The notes under the pieces are model-generated. The model saw only the letters and a program-made list of their open reading frames with translations. It was not told the origin of the DNA and did not search any database. DNA of 23,722 bases from Echinostoma caproni (Eukaryota > Platyhelminthes > Trematoda > Plagiorchiida > Echinostomatidae): assembly GCA_900618425.1 (NCBI GenBank), contig UZAN01048636.1, forward strand, positions 1 through 23,722, read 5' to 3'. The translations under genes were made by a program, and so were the position numbers. Positions 11,287-20,200 of the stretch are shown here, in pieces; the first letter of the stretch is position 1; every line of letters begins with the position of its first letter.

Positions 11287-14200
11287 TTTCTACTTTATCT
11301 CGATTCTGATCCTAACATGTTTTACTTATTTTCATTTCATGACCTCTCACTCCTCTACTCGAAGCCGCTCCCGTACCTGATTCCGCTGATCGTAATCGAC
11401 TCAACTTCACTCCTCGCAAGTATAGACGGAAACTTCCTACTCCTCGCTCGCTTGACGAAGCCAAATCATCTGGTGAGCTGAAATTCTCTCAGACTAGAAA
11501 CACTAAGTATACCATTATTGCCTTTTTCTCAGTGACTAGAAAAAAGTCTCTGCTATTCAGTCGTTTACTCGACCACTTCTCATCTGCGAGGCACAGCATG
11601 TGCACTTCACATCCACCGTATCCCGTGGCTGGAAACTGGGGCCAATGACTCCGTTCTCCCGTTTAGTTAATTACACCATCCAGATCGAGAACTACTTCGA
11701 TTTGAAACGTTTTTGTTATCCTCACTGTCGGGCTGGTAATAATGTTTGCTGTTATGATCGTCGCTTGATACGTTCTAGATTGCTTGGTGAGCTTTTACAC
11801 GTTTCTTTTCGTTATAAATAAATAAATGTCTCTTTACTTCCTTTTTCATTTATTGAATATACAACTGTACATTCAACATTCAGGAAGGGCGGCCGCGGCC
11901 ATATGGAGGCTGCCTGGGAAGACGGGCGGCGGCGGAGCGGTTCGAACCCGGGACTCACAGGTCACAAGTTGGTGACCTAACCACTTGACCACCACCGCTC
12001 CTTGATTGTATCGCTCATCACCAACAACTCTATAGAAATACTTCATCCGGAAGATCTTTTTTATTGTTCTGCACAACATATGTATAGCCCGAAGGATACA
12101 ATGTATGAAATGTGCGTAGCATAATCTGCATGATTGCATTCATTGAATTCGATGGTTTGTTGCATTCAGTGTTCAATAGATTAGGGAGGTGATGTGTCAG
12201 AGAGGTTGTTTGTTTTACCAGTAGAATCTCTCTCTTTGAAGGGGTTATATTATGCGGTGGAATATAACCAAATGTCTTATTTCTCTATGACCAGTTTATC
12301 TGGAGAGACAGTACGGCTATATGTCCTTCTCTGGCAATAATAAACAGCTTCACCAAGAGTTCTATTACACCTGCATTTGTACTTCTATTTCCATTCGCAG
12401 TCTCTGTTTTGAATTGTACATAAGTTCTTATTTCGTTTCCATTTATCCATCTGATTCAGAATTGCTCCCTTTCGAATGTGAAGTTTGCGGGAAACGGCTC
12501 GAACGGGCTAGAACATTGATGTTGCATAAACGTGCTGTTCACGAAGGTAAATGATAGTAGATGTTCTAATTTTCGACTGTCTTCGCATGTGGCAATCCTG
12601 GTTATTGAATCTCGGGCTTATTACCCTTGCATTTTCCAGGGTACCGCCCATTCGCTTGCGAGTTTTGCGACTTTCGGTTCACACAGAAGGGTCATTTAAA
12701 GCAGCATATTGAGGCGGTTCATAAAGGTAAGTCGCAACCTAATGTGAGTGACGCGTCCGACAATCGTTGCCCCATTTTTATTCTGACTTGGCGAATTCTT
12801 ATGGAAAGACTTACTGTCCTCCAATGAGATAACTGTAGTTCTCAAAGCGGATGTAATTAAATTTGCTGCAACCATGAAAACCAGATCCAGGTGTCTGACT
12901 AGACTAAACCCTGTGGCTTTCCACATAATGATTTCGCTCGCAGTTCACGTCTTATCTATTAAAAGTAGCCGAGAGATAATTGTCCCAATGGACTAAATCC
13001 TAGTTCCGTGGCAGAGCTAAACTGTCTACAGAGGCGCATGGCTCCAATCTATCATATCCAGTACAATGGGCCTCATCTATTTCTCCCAGCTACTGAGTAA
13101 TGTTTCGATCGTACCTCCACCTGTCCGGGTGAGCCTTTAACTATTTCGGATATGTTTCGCATCTTAATGTGCCATGAATCCAGTTTTCTATACTACGGTT
13201 CCACCAAGGATGACATTCATACCCCTCAAACGATCACCATGTTCTGTTTGAATATTTCCGTCTTTGTGCACCTACGTTTGTTCGCTAACTTTGACAGAGC
13301 GCTAAGGGAGTCAGTTTACACCCCCTTTCGATGTTATGGGCTAACGCAATTGACCAAATAGGATTAGGCGTAAATGAGATGGCCCAATCAGACTTGAAGG
13401 TTAAAAAATGAGCTGCACGATATGCTTCTGTTCTATTCCTATCAGTGGCACGGATTAGTGCTGGGGAAACCATCCTAACCGGATCGACGAAGGTGGTACC
13501 CAGACTGCGGTGAAACAACATAGCATAATGTCTCAGATTGCACATTCTTTACTTTGATAAAAATATGGTTACGAAATGTTTCAAGTGCTTAATCCAAAAT
13601 TGTTTTTATTTTCAAGATTTTTCATTTTTTTCGATTTACCAATGGAAAAATTTCACTTCAGAGTCACTTTCTGTTTGGTCAACCGTTACCAATGCGTTTT
13701 CATGTGGTAGTTTTGGTTGCTGTCTTTTGACTTCTCATTTAGATATAGTAGTAGAGGAAACATTGGAATGTGGTAAGCAGAGTCAGGGTAAAATAGGGGA
13801 TTTCTATGGACCAAGGTTGCTAGGACAATGGGTGGATGCACCAGCCCCACTGTTTACGACACTCAGTTTTGCTGGATAGACATCGCGTTCGAATAGTTTG
13901 TGGTAACACACACTGGAGTAAGCTGAGTCAAACGGTCGAGAAGCACACCTGGCTGTTCTAGTCTGCCTTATCACCGTGATTCAATGTGTCTCACACCGTA
14001 GTTCATCGCAAAGGACGACACCAAGATGCTTCTCAGAGGAAGCACGCGGCANCGGCAGCAGCTCATGTCCAAGAACGTACAATCAAAACGATTGGTTTGA
14101 TTCAGTGATATTATTCAGCATTTCGGTTCCTTAAATTGTATGTAGTTTCTAACAAACCATTTGTGAACTGCATCGAGTGCTATGTGGATATTAGATCCCT

Positions 14201-17200
14201 GGGTTATTGCTACTACTCTCTCGAATGTTTAGCATCATTTGCAAATAGTCAGGTTTGTGAGTAGATAATGTACACCAGCAGTAGTTATCCTTAACGCTAA
14301 ACCTCACGTATCATCCCATTTAGGTTTCATTTTGTTCTCTACTCCAGGTCCTAGGATTTATTCTTCCGGTTTCGGTGACTGAACACATTGGTCTCGTGTC
14401 CATGCAATTCATTCCTTCTACTTTTGATAACAACAATAACAATAACCTATCGCTGCAACAAAAAGATTTCAAGATACTGAAATAAGCTTTCCCCGTGATA
14501 AATTTGAAAGAATCCAGAAATATTGTGCGACACGATATCAAACGAGATCACCTTTTTGCGTGATACGCTAACAAGATTTCTTGGTTATCCCGAGGATTTT
14601 GTTGACAAGCTCAGTAGATTGAAGATTGAAAAGCCCATTGTTGCGTCAGCGTCTAGATTGGAGATCACGATTTGTCTTCCATTCAAAGGTGATGATGTAA
14701 CTAATCTAATCCAACAACGGTTATGATCAGTTGTCAACCGGACTTATTACCCAGTCAAACCCAGAATTGTTCATAGGACTAGGAGTGTACCCGTCCCCCC
14801 GATTAAAGAGCGCCCACCTCTGTACGCCAACTCAAAGGTAATCTATCAATCCGAATGCGGGTGTGGAGTCACTTAGATAGGCAGAACAGCAAGGCCATTA
14901 CGTAAGCGGGTTTTAGAACACATTCCGAACTGGATTCAATGCAAGATTGCCATGTCAAAGTCACAGCCGATAACTGGAAAGGACCGTGCTTACAAGCCAA
15001 GCTCATTGATTACCAAGCTCTTACTGATGACGCAACACCTTGTGGATCGTGAGAAAGCATTCCGAGTGATTTTTACTAATGATAACACCACACCGATCAC
15101 CGAGGCGATTGCAATCAAGCGATGAAAACCAATTCTGTGTTAACAAAAAGACTTGTTCATCATCTTGGCTTTATCTTGGTGACGCTTCCCCTCATTTACA
15201 AGTATTTATTTCGTAATCCCTTCCCAAGCCCTATATAAACTATTTTTGTCTGTNTGTAGTAGACACCAGTTGAGATGCAGCGAAATCGTCCGGAACATAA
15301 ATCGTGCAATGTTGCCATACTGGTTTCTCTTTTCAGAATAAAGATTACCATGATTTACTGAACAACTTCTCGTCTTGTGATATTGATGTTTAAAAACATC
15401 CTAATGTCACTATAATTCAACAATTGTTCATTAGATTAGTTTGGATTGTAAGATTATTAGACAATTCAGGCGGTATTTTCATCCGAAAATCGGAAAATCC
15501 GCATTTCTCTTGAACCTTGCAAAATCTCGTTCTTGTTTCAACGCATGCTCTCGGTTTGCGTTTCTTAACCATCTGGGGCAATACCGGAACCACAGTCGTA
15601 TTTTAGGCCACGGTAAGCTAACTCATCTAAACGTACTGCAGAATTTGGGACCTGTGAGTTGTCTTAAAGGCATACGCTCGGTTTTACGGCTTCTTATTGA
15701 CTGTGATTTCCACACCGCCCGGCTACTCCGTGGGTCAGGTTAATCGAACTCTCGTACCGTGAGTCCCGTCGAAAAGCACCTACTTTGGATGGGGTAGCTG
15801 GGTAGTATTGGAGCAAAAGCAGACTAAGGATTGATTTCTTTCTTACCATAACCTGCTTTGCACACAGTCAGGAAGCAAACAGCTCTGAAATAAAGTTCTC
15901 ATTGTTGGACTTCGATGCTCACATTGTGGTAATCACTATCCTATGGTCTCGGTGGTTCAGGTTTAGAGCCTCACCATCATCATCATCTCTATTTCCGTTG
16001 TATCATATTGCAGTATTCTGGTCGGCCGTTCCCTCTTCATAAAACCTGTACAGTTGAGCATTCGATAAAGAAGAGTAAACTAATCGGATAAATCGATTAC
16101 ATGTATAAGAATCAAATTGAGTTTTTTAATCCTTTATATCTTCCTTATACCACGCCATTGGCGATGACAGGTGCACGCCCGTTTGGATGCAAACGTTGTG
16201 GTCGGCGCTTTTCCACACCACGTGCTGCTAAGCTACACCAATGCGAGCGGAAAACACGTAAGCTTACTTTTAATCTACACAGAGAGGATTTCTGAAATGT
16301 TGTATTCGTTTGGTACTATCTATCCAATACCGATTGAACGGATCGGTCATTGGATAAATATTTTAATATAATACTCATTCAGACTACCGTTGTTGCACAT
16401 ATCACGAATTCCACCTCCAGAACCAACTATGATCCTAACACGGTAATGACATGCATGGTAAACGTGAATTTTGTCTTCACGATTGCACAATGATGCGAGT
16501 TACAATTAAGAGATCAAGCTCCATGATCCAAAGACCACATAGGTGAAATTTGGAAGTGAAACATGTAGGTATGATAGGAAAACACTTTTATGAGTCATCG
16601 GTTTGGTTCTGGCAATTTGAGAATAGCTCCATTGTTCCTTTGGGTTCGGTCGTAGACGTTTTGCTTTGAAGAAGAAATCTACATATTTGATCGATCGGCG
16701 GAAGAACTGGAATTTTCCGGTTTGCGGTTTGAACCTAAATGATGGAATGCACTTGAAGGGCGCTTATAAACGTTCTAGAAGGTTCTCTGCTGAATGGTTA
16801 ACGGTGATAATGTCCTGATCGATAACCGTTCCTGATCATGGCTTCCATAATATCCTAAATTATTGCGGAAGTTCTTTTTTATCGTCAAACGGCAGCCTTG
16901 TGTATTGGTAGAGATGTCGATGTCTGTTTAGTATCAGCAGCTACTGGATTCTGGCGCCACATTGATTGTGCTCATGACATCATCATCTATCCAGAGTAAA
17001 GAAAACACCTCCAAAATTACTTAATGTATTAGCTTTTTCTCCTTGCTGCAGAAGTCTTCTGTATGAACTCAGTGCCTTATCCATTCTATAGCAAAGTTTC
17101 GTTAAGTTTCATTGTCTTTATCAACTTTTCCTTATCACTTTAACTCACATTCCCATATCATGTTTTTCGATACGCATGAAGATACGGATGATATGCGAAA

Positions 17201-20200
17201 TACATCCAAAGACGCCGATCTCGTTGTCTCCAAGATGTTCAATATTCCAGTATAAAAGCACTGATTTTTAGTCATCTCAATTGACCTAGCTCTGCAGTGC
17301 AACTTAGGTGAAATTTAGGGAGTATCGTTGTCGTGAAATGTTGGTATCTGCGTTAGTTGCTTATTATCGGCCCAGTTGAACGTCGATTACCACCCCTTAT
17401 TCTTCCCACCTCATACATTCCACTACATTCATTTTTCTTTTCTTCCGTTGTGTTTTATCCAGGTTGTCCTGCGTTTGGATGTGGCATATGTGATGCGCGA
17501 TTTCGCAATGGAGTCGAACTGCGCAAACATGGACTCCGTGCCCATGCTGGTCAGTGAATCTGTTGCGTTACTATATTTTCGCTGACGTCTTCTGATTCAT
17601 CTACGTTACTCTCTCATCGTGATCTGTTTGTTTGTATGTGCGCTCGCGCGCTCGAACCCCAACTTAATACACCTGTTTTTCCTGTTCTCTTTCACGCATC
17701 ACACTACTCAGATGAGAAAACATGTGATTGCTCCGTGTGCGGAGCACCGTTCCGAACCGAAGCAGAATTGGCCAATCATAGATTGAGTACACATGAATGT
17801 GAGTCCAGTTGGGTGCTTCCTTCTTTGTGAGTAGTTCGAATCATAAAATGTTCACAAACACGAGGATGTCGATCTATTCCGTATACGGGCAACATGGTGA
17901 CGCTGTGCAAAATATGATGAAAATAGCTGTACTATTTTAACTTTAAATTTAATCAACCCGAAGCATGCAACTTGTCTGCACTGTTTATAGCTGAATCTAT
18001 GTACATACGCTTCACGGTAATGTTTTTGCCTGTTTTACCGCTCATTCATTCCGGCCCAGTTGAATGGCCCACTTGTGGGGCCTCGAGCCTTTGAACGAAT
18101 AGTTTAACCTACAAAGCACCAGGTCGGTCCTTCAAATCCACGATCTATTGGGAATGGCCGGATCACACACTTCTTCCCGGAATCACTTCATACTCCTCAT
18201 TACGAAGCGATGGATTCAGAATTCGATAACTGCCCCAGATAAGCTAGTCACCAGTACCCCGTATTGATCGCTTTGACTTCATTGTTCGCCAGCGTTTCGA
18301 TTTATGTTACCAGTTAACCAAATACCGCCCGCAGACGAATGTCAATCACTGATTGCACGGGGAAATTCCCCAAAATCTTTCGTATTGTCGTGCCAGATAT
18401 CGATTAAAAAATTTCCCCGCCTGCACGTCAACCAATTAAAATAGCATTATTCCCTGTTCACTGCACATTTTAGTTAATTGCACAACCATTGCTGCTAAAC
18501 ATTCTGTCCACCTTTTTATGTTATCTTTTTCATTTGTTTATCATCTTTTTAATCTTCTGTTTTCTCACTTCAATGTAATTTTTGATTCGCACTGAAACCT
18601 CGCCCATCTGGTTATACCATCGGCGTTTGGTTTCTGGTTCTTTCTTCTTCTGTGAAAACACATTCACCCAGAAACTCTTCATTGATAAGGAATTCTCCAG
18701 CTGACACAGTGAGTTCACGTCATTTGGGGAGCAGTAAACGCGGAGCCCAATACCGTAAAATCGTTTTTGCTGAAACTGTTCGAATAATGACACTACGAAA
18801 CGTTTAATCGGTAATATTTCTATGGTGTGCATTCGATGCTTGTATTTCGTTCTCAATACTTGCTTGGTCTCGTGTTTGTTGAACGATTAAGATTTCCGGA
18901 TTACGGTTGTGAGACCGTGAGTTTATGCATAGAAGAGGTCCATCGAATGGGAGGTGCTAACCATCGACAGTGTGTGATTGAGCGATCAGGTTAGTTGTCC
19001 CGATATAAGCCGTCGTTTGTTTGAGCGCCTCGGCCGGTTATTCTGTTCCGCAACGAATACGAATGAACTTGCTTCGCTGGTTAGGACACGTGTTGCAAAT
19101 GCTTCACAAGCGTCTGTCGCATCACTCCGTACTTTCAGTTACCACTCCAGAGTAGTGGGTATTATGTGTAGGTTATCAGAGGATGTGAAGATGCAGTGTG
19201 AACAAGAACTCTACAGAAATATTAGGCGAAGTAGACTTCTCTCATCTTTCAAGTTATTGTACCAAATACCTCTGCATGCGTCATTCTTTTTGTCGTTTCT
19301 TGTCAGATCATACCAACTGACTGTTTGCGCGCGCGTGTGTGTGTGTGTGTGTGTGGACCGTATACTGATCAAGCAGGTTCGCATTCTTTTCCCTTCTTTC
19401 AAAACAGGCCCACTTGCGAACTGTCATACACATTTACTTCCTTGGCACGTAATCCGGGCTTGAGAGTGATCGGCGAAATTAGTTAACTGTTCAATTACGG
19501 TGATATTGTGATATTGAAGTAAAACCCCGTAGTAATGCTGTGTTGCAATAGTCATTTTTTTACCCTACGGAATGAAAGGCCTTTTCCAGCTTCTGTCTGT
19601 GGTATTTCGATGACCCATTATTTTGCTGCTTATTCACGTATCTTGTGCTACATTTATCAGTCCATTCACTTGCTTCATTCCACCGTACGTCTCCTACCCT
19701 TCTCAATTTCTTTTGACGCCTATCAGTGAAACGTCTCTTCCACTGTGATTTATGCGATAAGAATTTCACACAAGCCAACAAACTACTGATTCACAAGTCG
19801 ACTGTTCACGAGGGTAAGTTGGGTGCTCGCTTAGCACCTTTTTCTTTCTCTGAATCTTTGCACCATATTCGTTTTTTGTGCCGTACCACATATCCGTAAA
19901 ACACGTACTTCTCTTTATGGGACTCACGAGTACTGTATACTTATGGTTGGTAGTGGTAGGTAAGAAGTTTAGTTCTGTCACCGATGTGTTTCGGGTCCTG
20001 GAGCTCGAGGTCCGAATCCAGGCACCCAAATTTGGTGGTAAGCAGCTCTACAGTTGTCCGGCTTAATACCACGCTCAAACTAGCGAGGTCTTTTGTGTTT
20101 CGCCACTCAGAGTCCCGGGGCTTAGGTTACCGATTTTCATCAAAGAGCTACAGATCCTCGTGATTATGGGAAATTATCCCGTCGGCTTTTCGTCACACAA

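Noticed and set aside
11930..12005. Functional tRNA gene on the minus strand
   Set aside because: Outer stem and boxes are visible, but the T-arm does not form and a SINE body with a matching tail follows; called a SINE instead.
13538..13879. 113-codon + strand ORF with several Cys residues as another finger exon
   Set aside because: No CxxC-x12-H spacing, no suitable phase-1 splice pair and low-complexity T-rich content.
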